Shown here: in pieces, positions 1 to 8,617 of the stretch
How positions within the stretch are numbered: position 1 is the stretch's first letter
Layout of the letters: each line of letters starts with the position of its first letter
Origin: Paenibacillus agaridevorans
GTDB lineage: Bacteria; Bacillota; Bacilli; Paenibacillales; Paenibacillaceae
Assembly: GCF_003112455.1 (NCBI RefSeq)
Contig: NZ_BDQX01000089.1
Coordinates: 1 to 41,140 of the forward strand
Length of the DNA: 41,140 bases
Direction: 5' to 3'
Notes under the pieces: model-generated
Seen by the model: the letters and a program-made list of their open reading frames with translations, nothing else
Told to the model about the DNA's origin: nothing
Database searches by the model: none
Position numbers and translations under genes: made by a program

Positions 1-150
1 GTGGTGTCCGTTACGATCAGCCTTTACTTAACTGCGCTGCCGTCCACAATGAATCGACAGCCTCCTGGTGCCTGTTAGATTTTTTATCCTGTTGTTTCAC
101 AAGCCCGAGCGACAGATCTCCCCTTGGACAATGCAAAACCAAGCGCAACA

Positions 151-186
151 GGGCCGAGCAAAAGTAGATTAACTTTTGCTCAGCCC
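151..186 (-). terminator. Hairpin closing the heme-uptake operon
   Basis: A long inverted repeat (GGGC-GAGCAAAAGT, a 6-base loop, then ACTTTTGCTC-GCCC) lies 25 bases past the stop codon of the ATPase gene. The stem is about 14 bp with one mismatch. The downstream run of T on the minus strand is weak, so termination may be inefficient. Bases 1-150 contain no open frame or motif that I recognise. Confidence 0.6.
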
Positions 187-210
187 TATCAGTAAAGCCA
201 TATATATCGA

Positions 211-996
211 TTAACCTAGCGGCGTTGTTGAGGCAACCGGAATAACATAAAACCCGGCCTCGGCATCCTCTCGAATGACAGCCTGAACATCATAGACCCG
301 CAGCATCAATTCACGGGTCATAATTTGCTTCGGCTCGCCTTCAGCCACGATTTGGCCCTCCTTCATCACCTTTAATTCATCGCTGTATCGCACCGCTTGA
401 TTGACATCATGAAGCACCATCACGATCGTTAAGCCCAATTGTTCGTTAAGGCTGCGAACCAGCTCCAACAGCTCGATCTGATAATAAACATCCAAATAAG
501 TCGTCGGCTCATCAAGAAACAATAGATTTGTTTTTTGGGCAAGCGCCATTGCAATCCATGCACGCTGCTTTTGCCCGCCGGACAGTTCAATCAGTTTTTT
601 CGACTTTAATGAAGTCAATCCCGTACATGCCATCGCCCATTCGACCGCTTCGGCATCTTCCTTGTTGTCAAACGAGAACATATGGCGATAAGGCAGACGT
701 CCAAACTCCACCAGTTTCTCTACCGTCAAATCAAACGGCGCTTCATTCTGTTGATGGACAACCGCTAATTGCCGAGCCAATTCCTTTTGCGAAAACTGCT
801 GCAAATCACGACCGTTTACGATCACTTGACCCGCCGTTGGCGCCAAATTTTTGGCCAGAAGACTAAGCAGCGTCGATTTCCCGCTGCCATTGGGTCCAAG
901 AATCGTCGTTACTTTCCCTGCAGATATCGATGTAGAGAGGCTGCGTATAATCGCTCCGCTATTTTTATAATGAAATTGAAGCTGCTTAATGTCCAT
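211..996 (-). CDS. Iron/heme ABC transporter ATP-binding protein (FecE type)
   Basis: This is the cytoplasmic ATPase that powers import through the adjacent FecCD permease. It has 261 residues, normal for the siderophore/heme/B12 ATPase family. Walker A is GPNGSGKST (residues 34-42), followed by the Q-loop, the signature LSGGQKQR near residue 138, Walker B LLFLDEPT, and the switch histidine in MVLHDVN. The ATG overlaps the end of the permease gene by 11 bases and has a GGGGGAT ribosome site. The gene closes an operon with the permease, the binding lipoprotein and two NEAT proteins, so the most likely substrate is heme. Sequence alone cannot exclude a siderophore. Confidence 0.9.
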   Translation of the reverse strand: MDIKQLQFHYKNSGAIIRSLSTSISAGKVTTILGPNGSGKSTLLSLLAKNLAPTAGQVIVNGRDLQQFSQKELARQLAVVHQQNEAPFDLTVEKLVEFGRLPYRHMFSFDNKEDAEAVEWAMACTGLTSLKSKKLIELSGGQKQRAWIAMALAQKTNLLFLDEPTTYLDVYYQIELLELVRSLNEQLGLTIVMVLHDVNQAVRYSDELKVMKEGQIVAEGEPKQIMTRELMLRVYDVQAVIREDAEAGFYVIPVASTTPLG

Positions 997-1960
997 GGAC
1001 GCGATCCCCCTTTAACAGCATAAAAATCAAGAACGGACCGCCGATCATCATCATAATGACCGAAGCAGGAATTTCAACGGGAGCAATAAGAGTGCGTCCC
1101 GCCGTATCAGCAAATAAAATAAGCAAGGCCCCTCCAACCGCACTAAACGGAATTAATAGTTTATGATCGGAGCCTACGAATTGCCTGGCTATATGGGGGA
1201 CAAGCAAGCCTACGAATACAATCAGCCCGCCAACGGCTGTAGCCGCAGATGCAAGCATGACAGCAACCAAAGAGATGACGATTCGGGCGCGCATAACATT
1301 CAAACCTAAATTGCTTGCCGTACGATCCTGAAGAGCAAGCATATTGCACCACGTCGATAAAAAGAAGGATAAAATCAGAGTGATTCCGCCATAAAGCAAG
1401 ATCATTTCGACGTCCTGCCAGGTTTTCATATGGAAGGTGGAGCTTGTGATCCGACTCGTCGCGCTTGATCCGCCAAACGACCCGAGAACATGGTTAAAGC
1501 CGGTAAACGCAGCATTAATGGCTACGCCGACCAAGATAAGCCGCAAAGGCTGCAGACCTGATTTCCATGAAAATAGATAAACCAAAAAGCAGGCAAGCAA
1601 ACCTCCCATAACGGCAAACAACGGAATATAAAAAAATAATGCGGGAAAAACCGCCGTTACGAGCAAGCCGGCAAAGCCGGCTCCCGCCGAAATGCCAATG
1701 ACTCCGGCATCCGCGAGCGGGTTGCGCATGACGGATTGCAGCAGAACACCGGATACGGCCAAGGCTGCCCCGCATAGCATCGCAACAAAAACACGAGGCA
1801 GCCTAAGGTCGCGGATCACGTCAACCTGCGGATTGTTGCCCCATAATAAACCAGCTACAAGCTCGCCTAAACCTACCTTGATACTGCCCGCCATCATCGA
1901 ATACAGCGCCATAGCAACAAGCAGGCAAAGGGCTGCCAATAAGGATACCCACTTTTTCAT
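986..1960 (-). CDS. FecCD-family heme/siderophore permease
   Basis: This is an integral membrane permease of the BtuC/FecCD family, 324 residues with about nine or ten hydrophobic helices. Recognisable family stretches are the early RLPRVFVAMLCGAALAVSG, the following LLQSVMRNPLADAGVIG and the late GLIVFVGLLVPHIAR. The ATG is preceded by AAAGGAG. It starts 11 bases after the stop of the binding-lipoprotein gene and overlaps the ATPase gene, consistent with translational coupling. It would act as a homodimer, taking substrate from the lipoprotein. The position fits IsdF, but the name rests on context. Confidence 0.9.
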   Translation of the reverse strand: MKKWVSLLAALCLLVAMALYSMMAGSIKVGLGELVAGLLWGNNPQVDVIRDLRLPRVFVAMLCGAALAVSGVLLQSVMRNPLADAGVIGISAGAGFAGLLVTAVFPALFFYIPLFAVMGGLLACFLVYLFSWKSGLQPLRLILVGVAINAAFTGFNHVLGSFGGSSATSRITSSTFHMKTWQDVEMILLYGGITLILSFFLSTWCNMLALQDRTASNLGLNVMRARIVISLVAVMLASAATAVGGLIVFVGLLVPHIARQFVGSDHKLLIPFSAVGGALLILFADTAGRTLIAPVEIPASVIMMMIGGPFLIFMLLKGDRVHGH

Positions 1961-1971
1961 GACAGTCTCCT

Positions 1972-2916
1972 TTAGTTTGGATAAAGCATATCCGCCAATG
2001 CCTCCAGGGCTTCTTCAACGGCCATGTTGCCGGTCGTTCCGAATAGATCCTCAGGCAAGTCATACACTCGGTCATTTTGTACCGCTTTAAAGTGCTTCCA
2101 AATATCATTGGTTCGGAATTCTTCATCGAACATTTTAATAACCTCGTCAGGCATCCCATGGGCAGCGCGCAAAATAATATCCGCATTGCCTTGATACAAA
2201 TATTCGGTGTTGGCGGAGATAAATTCTACATCCGATTGTTCCACCACATTTATGCCTCCCAACTGCTTCACAAGGTCTCCAATATAGCTATTGGCTGTGC
2301 CGACCAAATAGGAGCCGGGTACGCCCATTAAAATCATGACGGTAGGCGGTTCTCCGGTTGCTCTTTGCTTGAGCTCGGCAATTTTGCCATCATAATTCGT
2401 AATTAACGTTTCGGCAAGCTCCGTTCGATTAAACTGCTCTCCCAGGCTGCGAATCTCCTCTTTCATGCTTTGCAGATTGGTAAAATCCAGAAAATCGGCT
2501 TTCACCTTGGCGGCCTCAAAACCATCCTTTAAATCATCCTCCAGCGTACTAACCGATAAAACATGTGTTGGCAGCAAGGAACGAACGAGCTCCATATCAG
2601 GGCTCATTGGATTGCCGATCTCCGTTACGCCTTTGAAACGACCAGGCAATTCTTTATAGGTAGTCGGAATGCCAACGGCATCCAGATCAAGCGCATCCAA
2701 AATTTCCGTAATCGCGACAGTTGTGGATACGATTCGATATTCGGCATCGGCTTCTGTCGAAGGCTTGCTCCCGTTTGAAGCTTCATCATCTACGATAGTC
2801 TTGTTTCCCTTTGCATCGGAACTTATTTGTGCTTCCGTGCCACAGGCAGCCAGTAATAAAACACAAGCACTAACAAAACTTATTTGCTTTAACGATGTCC
2901 ATATCCTTGCCGGCAT
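1972..2916 (-). CDS. IsdE-like heme/siderophore-binding lipoprotein
   Basis: This is the extracytoplasmic substrate-binding component of the transporter. It has 314 residues with a lipoprotein signal ending in LLAAC, so Cys25 should be lipidated. The two-lobe PeripBP_2 fold begins at YRIVSTTVAITEILDALDL and includes GVPTTYKELP-like and LGEQF-type blocks typical of IsdE. A strong AGGAGGG sits six bases before the ATG. It lies downstream of two NEAT-domain genes and directly upstream of the permease, so it probably receives heme from the NEAT proteins. I did not identify the axial ligands (Met and His in staphylococcal IsdE) with confidence. Confidence 0.82.
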   Translation of the reverse strand: MPARIWTSLKQISFVSACVLLLAACGTEAQISSDAKGNKTIVDDEASNGSKPSTEADAEYRIVSTTVAITEILDALDLDAVGIPTTYKELPGRFKGVTEIGNPMSPDMELVRSLLPTHVLSVSTLEDDLKDGFEAAKVKADFLDFTNLQSMKEEIRSLGEQFNRTELAETLITNYDGKIAELKQRATGEPPTVMILMGVPGSYLVGTANSYIGDLVKQLGGINVVEQSDVEFISANTEYLYQGNADIILRAAHGMPDEVIKMFDEEFRTNDIWKHFKAVQNDRVYDLPEDLFGTTGNMAVEEALEALADMLYPN

Positions 2917-2941
2917 CTTAACCCTCCTAAAAACAGATAGA

Positions 2942-2977
2942 AGGACACTCCCTATAACATCGTTATAAGGAGGTCCT
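2942..2977 (-). terminator. Intra-operon hairpin before the lipoprotein gene
   Basis: An imperfect inverted repeat (AGGAC-TCC-TATAAC, loop, GTTATA-GGAG-GTCCT) is followed on the minus strand by a pyrimidine-rich stretch ending in TTTTT, then the ribosome site of the lipoprotein gene. It could be a partial terminator or a processing point separating the surface proteins from the transporter. Its left arm contains CCTCCT, complementary to the downstream AGGAGG. Confidence 0.5.
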
Positions 2978-3031
2978 CATCATTAGATAAAACCTAATTA
3001 GAATCTTAATTAACTTGACTTGACGCTATGC

Positions 3032-4768
3032 TTATAGAGTTAGAGCGCGAAGGATAATTGCAGCAGCTTGGGCACGAGATGCATCGGCGCCAGGAGCAAA
3101 AGTATTGTTGCCGACTCCTTCGATCAGACCCTTTTCTACCGCCACGGCAACATATGGTTTTGCATAGGCAGGAATCGCATCGGAATCCGCAAAAGTCAGC
3201 TCCGGAGCATTTTCCGTGCTAAGCTTCAGAGCTTTTACAAGAATAACTGCAGCTTCTGCGCGACTAACCGTATCTTGCGGAGCAAACGTATGGTCGGCAT
3301 AACCTGTAATCACTCCTGCAGCTACCGCTCTCTTAACAAAGTCGGATGCCCAAGCTGCGATCTTATCATTGTCGGCAAAAGCTAACTCTTTTTCCGTCGC
3401 AGGAATATTTAAGCTTGTAACGACAAGCTTGGTGAATTCTGCGCGAGTCATCGCTTTGCCTGGGGCAAACTGGCCGTTTTCGTAGCCGTTGACGATGCCT
3501 TGAGCGTAAAGTTGAGCGATATCGTTTTGCGCCCAATGTTTCTCCGTGTCGACAAATACATTGACATTGCCAATTGCTTGCAGAAGCGCATTCGTTGCAG
3601 ACTCAATATCAGCAGCAGTGTTTAAATAAGTAGCCGCTTGGTTAGCCGCGGTAATTGCAGCTTTAAGCTCATCGGTTTGTTCGACAGCCGCTTCCGCTAA
3701 AGCTACAGCCGCTTTCGCTTTGCTCAATTCGGCATCTTTATTCTGATTGACAACGATGGAAATCGTGTGCGATTGCGGCTCTTCGAATACCCCAGGCACA
3801 AAGTAGCTTGCACTTGCGGATAAAGTCGCAGCCAGATCCGACACTTCAAAATCAAACGTAACGAAGGTAACTTCCTCGGAGCCTTGACGACCTTGAACCG
3901 TCGTCACATATTCAGCTACTTTGGCGCCTTCCTTTTCTTCTACCAATACTTTGACATCGTATTTTTGCATGACATCTAGTCTCAAATAGCTTTTACCGTC
4001 TTTTTGATAAGACTTTGGATTAGCCAAATAGGCAGCCATAGAAGACAGTTTGCTCGGATCCGAATCATTGACATAATAAACAAAAGCATTTGTCGGATTT
4101 TCTTGCGTTGCCTTGGTCAGATCAGCCAAAGCGGCCTCTAAATCTGCTTTGGGCGTCAGTAAGCTATTCGCTTTTTTAGCCTTGGATAAAGCTGCAGTCA
4201 AAGCTTCCGTCTTCGGCTCAGCTGCGTCTGCAGTTGCAATTGCCGCACTCAACCCTTTTACAGCTTCACTGCTATCATTATTGATGACCACATAAAGATC
4301 ATGCGATTGCGGCTCAGTGAAATAGTCCGGAACCATATAAGTCGTATTAGCAGTAATAACCTCTGTAAAGCTGTCTACTACATAATCAAATGTAAAGTAT
4401 GTAACCTCTTGCGCACCATTGCGACCTTGCACGGTTGTCGTGTATTCGCCGACTTTAGCGCCTTCCTTGCCCGCAACGGTTAATTTCACATCGTAGACTT
4501 GTTGAACGTCAACGCGCAAGTAATTCACGCCGTCTTTAGAATAAGTGCCGGGCTTTGCCAGGAAAGAAGCAACCGAGGAAATTTTAGTCGTATCTTCATA
4601 ATTAACAAAATAGACGATCGATTCTTGAGTCTCCTCTTTAGCGGAAGTTACGACTGCCGAACCTGTTGTAACCGCACTGCTTTCCGCCGCTACTACGGTA
4701 GGGATTGTACCTACTAACATTACTGCTGCAATAAATGCTGCCAATCTTTTAACTGCTTTTGAATTCAT
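3032..4768 (-). CDS. S-layer-anchored protein with two NEAT domains
   Basis: This secreted 578-residue protein probably captures heme or hemoproteins at the cell surface. The start is ATG 4768, with AAAGGAT upstream; the longer frame to 4831 would overlap the preceding gene. The signal peptide ends near residue 28 (TVVAAES). NEAT 1 spans about 50-165 and NEAT 2 about 228-342. Each is followed by a helical FIVAR-like spacer. Three SLH repeats (about 405-578, starting FVDTEKHWAQNDI) should bind secondary cell-wall polymer. The usual NEAT motif YxxxY on the late beta strand is absent from both domains, which have EPQSHDLY and EPQSHTIS instead. Binding may therefore use another residue or target a hemoprotein. 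Confidence 0.88.
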   Translation of the reverse strand: MNSKAVKRLAAFIAAVMLVGTIPTVVAAESSAVTTGSAVVTSAKEETQESIVYFVNYEDTTKISSVASFLAKPGTYSKDGVNYLRVDVQQVYDVKLTVAGKEGAKVGEYTTTVQGRNGAQEVTYFTFDYVVDSFTEVITANTTYMVPDYFTEPQSHDLYVVINNDSSEAVKGLSAAIATADAAEPKTEALTAALSKAKKANSLLTPKADLEAALADLTKATQENPTNAFVYYVNDSDPSKLSSMAAYLANPKSYQKDGKSYLRLDVMQKYDVKVLVEEKEGAKVAEYVTTVQGRQGSEEVTFVTFDFEVSDLAATLSASASYFVPGVFEEPQSHTISIVVNQNKDAELSKAKAAVALAEAAVEQTDELKAAITAANQAATYLNTAADIESATNALLQAIGNVNVFVDTEKHWAQNDIAQLYAQGIVNGYENGQFAPGKAMTRAEFTKLVVTSLNIPATEKELAFADNDKIAAWASDFVKRAVAAGVITGYADHTFAPQDTVSRAEAAVILVKALKLSTENAPELTFADSDAIPAYAKPYVAVAVEKGLIEGVGNNTFAPGADASRAQAAAIILRALTL

Positions 4769-4799
4769 TTTCCATTCATCCTTTCGACTGCACAACGTT

Positions 4800-5723
4800 T
4801 TATTTTTTATTCCGACGTGCTTTATAAACAATAGCCGCTGCTGCAGCTGCCGCTAATAACACGACTAAAACTACTGTGACAATTACTTGATTTCCATTGC
4901 GATCCGTTTCCTCTACCTTAATTGAATCTACGGATTCGGCTCCTGTATCAGACTCCGAAGGGACCGCTTCTTCGCTTTGAGTATCGTTTTCCACTGACGC
5001 AGGTTCAGTGACCGGAATTGCGGATGGAGTTGCATTTGCGCTGCTATCTATTAACTCCTGCTCATCTGCTTCAGACGTCGGAACAGGAGACGATGCCGTT
5101 TGATTTGTTGGTACAGCAGATGCCGATGGCTTTATGGAAGAAACAGGCGTTTCAGTCGATGCCGCCGGCGGGTTCGTCGGCGCAGTTGTCGATTCTCGCG
5201 GCGATGTTGCTGCAGGTTTAGTAGCAGCAGGCTTTGTAGCAGCGGGCGCCGATTCTTCTGCTGCTTTTACAAGCGTTAACGTTTCAGGTTTAAATTTAAA
5301 ATACATCGTATAGCTGTGATCATAGTCCATCTCATCGATAGTCACGCTCACACTGGACTCTACTAAATCCGTTAAATTAGCAATTTGAAATTCGGTCAAT
5401 CTTTCATTGGCAGCCTCGTCGACCGATATCGTCTTTACAGCCGTCATCCTCCCGTTGTAACGAGTAGCAAATTCGGTTACCCAGGCATGTTTATTGATCG
5501 TCGTTTGCACCCGCATGCCGCCATCCTTTATCGTCAGCTTTGCCGGCTGATTCCAGTACCCTTCTGCAATTGAAGCATTTTTTTTATCCGCATGCATAAT
5601 GTTGAATCCAATCGTATATTCCCCATCGGCCTGCTCTGCATAGGCTGCTTCGGGAAGCAACAAAAAGGCAAGCATCAGCATGGCCATTACCGTCCTGACG
5701 ACAGGTAAACGGTCAACTAACAT
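4800..5723 (-). CDS. Membrane-anchored NEAT-domain heme-binding protein (IsdC-like)
   Basis: This 307-residue protein probably relays heme across the cell wall to the lipoprotein. The signal peptide covers residues 1-29 (LLLPEAAYA). A single NEAT domain runs from about 33 to 150 and keeps the heme-ligand motif YDHSY (Tyr134 and Tyr138). A Pro/Ala/Ser/Thr-rich linker of about 125 residues follows, then a transmembrane helix and the positive tail KARRNKK. No LPXTG or NPQTN-type sortase motif precedes the helix, so anchoring is by the membrane. The ATG has a GGAGG site. It is the first gene of the operon and lies just downstream of a Fur-like box. Confidence 0.87.
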   Translation of the reverse strand: MLVDRLPVVRTVMAMLMLAFLLLPEAAYAEQADGEYTIGFNIMHADKKNASIAEGYWNQPAKLTIKDGGMRVQTTINKHAWVTEFATRYNGRMTAVKTISVDEAANERLTEFQIANLTDLVESSVSVTIDEMDYDHSYTMYFKFKPETLTLVKAAEESAPAATKPAATKPAATSPRESTTAPTNPPAASTETPVSSIKPSASAVPTNQTASSPVPTSEADEQELIDSSANATPSAIPVTEPASVENDTQSEEAVPSESDTGAESVDSIKVEETDRNGNQVIVTVVLVVLLAAAAAAAIVYKARRNKK

Positions 5724-5750
5724 ATTTAACCTCCAAATCCCACAAAATAC

Positions 5751-5765
5751 CGATAATCATTCTCA
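5751..5765 (-). promoter_or_regulatory. Fur box-like operator
   Basis: Read on the minus strand this is TGAGAATGATTATCG. It matches the 7-1-7 Fur consensus TGATAATNATTATCA at all but two positions. It lies 28 bases upstream of the first NEAT gene, immediately after a probable -10 TATATT (5765-5770), which is an ideal place for iron-dependent repression. Confidence 0.78.
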
Positions 5766-5783
5766 ATATAGTCCAAAATAAAA

Positions 5784-5797
5784 AGCTCAATTGAGCT
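5784..5797. repeat. Perfect 14-bp palindrome near the NEAT operon promoter
   Basis: The sequence AGCTCAATTGAGCT is a perfect palindrome lying 14 bases upstream of the probable -10 of the NEAT operon, in the -35 zone. It could be a second regulator site or chance. No matching copy was noticed elsewhere in the window. Confidence 0.35.
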
Positions 5798-5935
5798 GGC
5801 TTTCAAAATGATACCTCATGCGGGTACTGGCGTCAATCAAGTTCATAGAATCGTAAAAAATTCGATGCAGGTTATACGCAAAATCGCCGATACCATTCGT
5901 ACATCAATAAGTCACTTTTTTATCGAAATATAGAT

Positions 5936-5941
5936 TATAAT
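5936..5941 (+). promoter_or_regulatory. Probable -10 box for the diguanylate cyclase gene
   Basis: A perfect TATAAT lies 68 bases upstream of the chosen start of the diguanylate cyclase gene. The -35 region is poor (around 5912-5918). Bases 5800-5930 hold no gene that I can see. Confidence 0.4.
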
Positions 5942-6008
5942 GCAGTAGATAAGAACTATGGCGAATGGTCAATTATTACTAGATTCAGTCATTAAAGAGG
6001 TGAAAGAT

Positions 6009-7484
6009 ATGGAATCACGCTTCCGACTAAAACTTATTTGTACAATGATCGCTTTTGCAATGAGTATTTCGGTCATACTAGCTGCGATTGATCATAACAG
6101 ACTTAAAAGTCAAACGATCCAAAACCAGCATGTGCTCATGCAAAAAAGCGAAGAAATGGTTATAACCTCAATTGATACGATCGAAAAAGCTTATTACCTA
6201 TTCGGCGAGCAGATGGCTGCCTCCATGAAGGAGGCAACTGCAGAATTAATACTTCTCTATGAAAAACAACCAAATTTCGATCAATGGAGCTTTAATGAAC
6301 TAAAGAAGGAATATGGATATGATGTCTACATTATCAATAAGGATAACGTCATTACGCACAGCAGCATGGAATCCGATATCGGACTTGATTTCAAATCTTG
6401 CTGCAAATCGCTTGCCAAAACATTGGATGCCAGAAGAATATCCGGACAGTTCTATCCTGACGGCATGGATATCGAACAAGAGACTGGCGTGGTCAAAAAA
6501 TATAGTTATCAGGGCACGCCGGACGGGCAATTTATCATTCAGCTTGGCAATAATTTGCAAGAAGGCGCTATTTTTCAACAGTTTAATTTTTTCACTGCCA
6601 TTGATAACCTTACATTAAGAGACCCATTGATTTCCCATATTTACATATTAAACACGGCCGGAAATGCATTAGGATATTCGACGGATTCGTTTAAATTGCA
6701 AGAAGAGCATTACAAAGCTTTTAAGCATACCCTTGACACGAAAGAAACGACAGAACGGCCAGGGGAATGGAATGGCAAAAAGGTTTCTTACCGAAACATT
6801 TATTATAAATCCAAATACGATACGGGAACGACAACGGAACGAAAAGTGATCCAGGTTATTTACAATGATGATGATCTGCAAAACTTGCTGGCCGACAATC
6901 GCAAAGCTTTTGTTTTCCAGCTTGGAACCGTATTATTCGTTACGATCATTTTGTCGTTATTCATTTCAAAAGCAGTAGCCAGGCCTATGCATCTTGCCTT
7001 TCATGATAGCCTTACCGGTCTGAAAAATAGAGCTGCTTTCGACGAAGCCATGATTCGGACACTCTCTTCGCAACAAACGACGACAGCGCTCATTATGATG
7101 GATGTTGATAACTTCAAAGAAGTGAACGACAAGCTGGGTCATGACACCGGCGACCAGCTGTTGAAATGCGTGGCTGAAGGCATGCATAAAGCGGCACGCA
7201 AGGGGGACATATCGGCACGACTGGGCGGCGACGAATTTATTATGATCTTGCCTGAGACAAGCGCTGCGGATGCTATGCAGATGGCAGAACGGCTTATCGA
7301 TTCGATTACAGCCTTGACGACTTCCAACAGGGAGCTCTCGGATCAGCCTGTAACGATCAGCGTAGGCATCGCGGTTTCCCCCATTCATGGACAAGACGCA
7401 GAAACCTTGATCAAACATGCGGACAAAGCACTTTACTCCTCCAAAAAGCGCGGAAAAAATCAATATCAGGTATACAACGCATAG
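6009..7484 (+). CDS. Membrane-bound diguanylate cyclase (GGDEF)
   Basis: This enzyme makes cyclic di-GMP from two GTP. The start at ATG 6009 is preferred because AGAGGTG precedes it; the upstream ATG at 5958 has no ribosome site. The protein has 491 residues: a transmembrane helix near 10-30, an extracytoplasmic sensor region of about 280 residues (Cache-like), a second helix (FVFQLGTVLFVTIILSLFI), and a C-terminal GGDEF domain starting AFHDSLTGLKNRAAF. The active-site GGDEF is intact. RKGD lies five residues before it, a complete RxxD inhibitory site, so product feedback is expected. The ligand is unknown. The gene is alone on its strand, between the heme operon and the catabolic cluster. 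Confidence 0.9.
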   Translation: MESRFRLKLICTMIAFAMSISVILAAIDHNRLKSQTIQNQHVLMQKSEEMVITSIDTIEKAYYLFGEQMAASMKEATAELILLYEKQPNFDQWSFNELKKEYGYDVYIINKDNVITHSSMESDIGLDFKSCCKSLAKTLDARRISGQFYPDGMDIEQETGVVKKYSYQGTPDGQFIIQLGNNLQEGAIFQQFNFFTAIDNLTLRDPLISHIYILNTAGNALGYSTDSFKLQEEHYKAFKHTLDTKETTERPGEWNGKKVSYRNIYYKSKYDTGTTTERKVIQVIYNDDDLQNLLADNRKAFVFQLGTVLFVTIILSLFISKAVARPMHLAFHDSLTGLKNRAAFDEAMIRTLSSQQTTTALIMMDVDNFKEVNDKLGHDTGDQLLKCVAEGMHKAARKGDISARLGGDEFIMILPETSAADAMQMAERLIDSITALTTSNRELSDQPVTISVGIAVSPIHGQDAETLIKHADKALYSSKKRGKNQYQVYNA

Positions 7485-7510
7485 TAAGTATTCCATAGAA
7501 GCTCAAGAGA

Positions 7511-7551
7511 GGCTGTCTCAAAAGCAGGTTTTTTCGCTTAATGAGACAGCC
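7511..7551. terminator. Convergent-gene hairpin
   Basis: The repeat GGCTGTCTCA, then AAGC, a loop, GCTT and TGAGACAGCC forms a long stem between the converging cyclase and deacylase genes. It could end transcription from both sides. Neither side has a good T run. Confidence 0.5.
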
Positions 7552-7601
7552 CGCTTCGTGAAAAAATCAGCAAAAACATAGAAATGGCGGTGGCCGAAAG
7601 G

Positions 7602-8606
7602 TTATCCCTTTACTCCCGTAATGGAGCAAACGATTCCTGCTTTTTTGATGTATGGCATTTCCGCCAAGCCTACAATGATCCCGGAGGAAGGCGCATGCAG
7701 CTTCTCGAGTTCCTCGCCGAATAAGCCATATAAGCTGCCGACAGCATCCCCTTCCTCAACGATCTGAAGCAATTCCACTGCCGGGATAAAGAAACCGTCT
7801 ACGGATGCAAGCAACGAAGCGTCAAAATTGCCATCGCCTTTCAATCTTCGTTTAATAGCAGGCGCAGGCTGAAGTAACCAGGCTTCAGGCGCAAGCAGCA
7901 TACCCATATGATGCATCAAGCGATAGGCGCCGCGCCTGTATTGTTCCTGCTCAGCAAGTTTAATTCTGCGGCCTCCGCTCGCCTCCGTATACAGCCATGG
8001 GATTCCCCTTTCCGTCGCCGCGCTAACCGTGCGTCCCGGCCCAACCTGCGGATGGGCCCAAATCGTCTCCATGCCGAACGCTTCGGCGGCAGCGCGCGAA
8101 CGTCTCCCCAGCTCTTCTTCTTCATTATGGTAATAGCCCACAAGCACCGGAATGGAAAATTCCATGGCGCCGCTATGAAGATCCAGCAAAAAATCTGCTT
8201 TTGCCAAAATATACTGATCCAAGTAATAGGCCAGTCTTTCCGTATAGCTGCCTTCCGGCGAGCCCGGAAACTCCCTCGCCAAATTTTTTCCATCAAGGGG
8301 CGTAACACGCGAAATCCCCTCATAAGCCGGCATATTTACAATAGGAACCATGAGCAGCGTTCCGCGAATATCTTCCGGCTGCACGGAATGAATAAGCTCA
8401 ATGACAGTACGCACCCCGTCATATTCGTCTCCGTGAACGGCAGCAAGAATGAGCAAGGTTGGTCCCTGCTCCTTCCCTTTTACGATCCGCAGCGGAATTT
8501 CTCCGGCTCTTTCCCCGCATTCAAAAGTCAACATAACATTCGCGGCTTCCCCCCGCTTTACTGACTCCCATTCGAATAACGCGGCAGGTGTATGTGGAAT
8601 CGTCAT
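7602..8606 (-). CDS. AspA/AstE-family zinc amidohydrolase (N-acyl amino acid deacylase-like)
   Basis: Proteins of this carboxypeptidase-like zinc family remove acyl groups from N-acyl amino acids, for example N-acetylaspartate or N-succinylglutamate. This one has 334 residues. The first metal site is AVHGDEYDG with His58 and Glu61. The third ligand is His144 in LDLHSG. The substrate block around residues 91-115 (NMPAYEG, then R, P, DGKNLAREFPG) matches the family pattern. It ends an operon with a DapA-like lyase 11 bases upstream. In this setting a role in deacylating an N-acyl amino sugar acid is attractive, but that is inference. The true substrate cannot be read from sequence. Confidence 0.8.
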   Translation of the reverse strand: MTIPHTPAALFEWESVKRGEAANVMLTFECGERAGEIPLRIVKGKEQGPTLLILAAVHGDEYDGVRTVIELIHSVQPEDIRGTLLMVPIVNMPAYEGISRVTPLDGKNLAREFPGSPEGSYTERLAYYLDQYILAKADFLLDLHSGAMEFSIPVLVGYYHNEEEELGRRSRAAAEAFGMETIWAHPQVGPGRTVSAATERGIPWLYTEASGGRRIKLAEQEQYRRGAYRLMHHMGMLLAPEAWLLQPAPAIKRRLKGDGNFDASLLASVDGFFIPAVELLQIVEEGDAVGSLYGLFGEELEKLHAPSSGIIVGLAEMPYIKKAGIVCSITGVKG

Positions 8607-8617
8607 TTTTACTCTCC

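Noticed and set aside
1..150. Possible remnant of a mobile element at the left edge
   Set aside because: No terminal repeat, transposase motif or open frame could be recognised in so short a stretch.
4800..5000. Sortase sorting signal in the membrane-anchored NEAT protein
   Set aside because: No LPXTG, NPQTN or NPKTN-like motif precedes the terminal helix; only the helix and a basic tail are present.
5958..6008. Longer start for the diguanylate cyclase
   Set aside because: ATG 5958 has no ribosome site, while ATG 6009 follows AGAGGTG and begins just before the first membrane helix.
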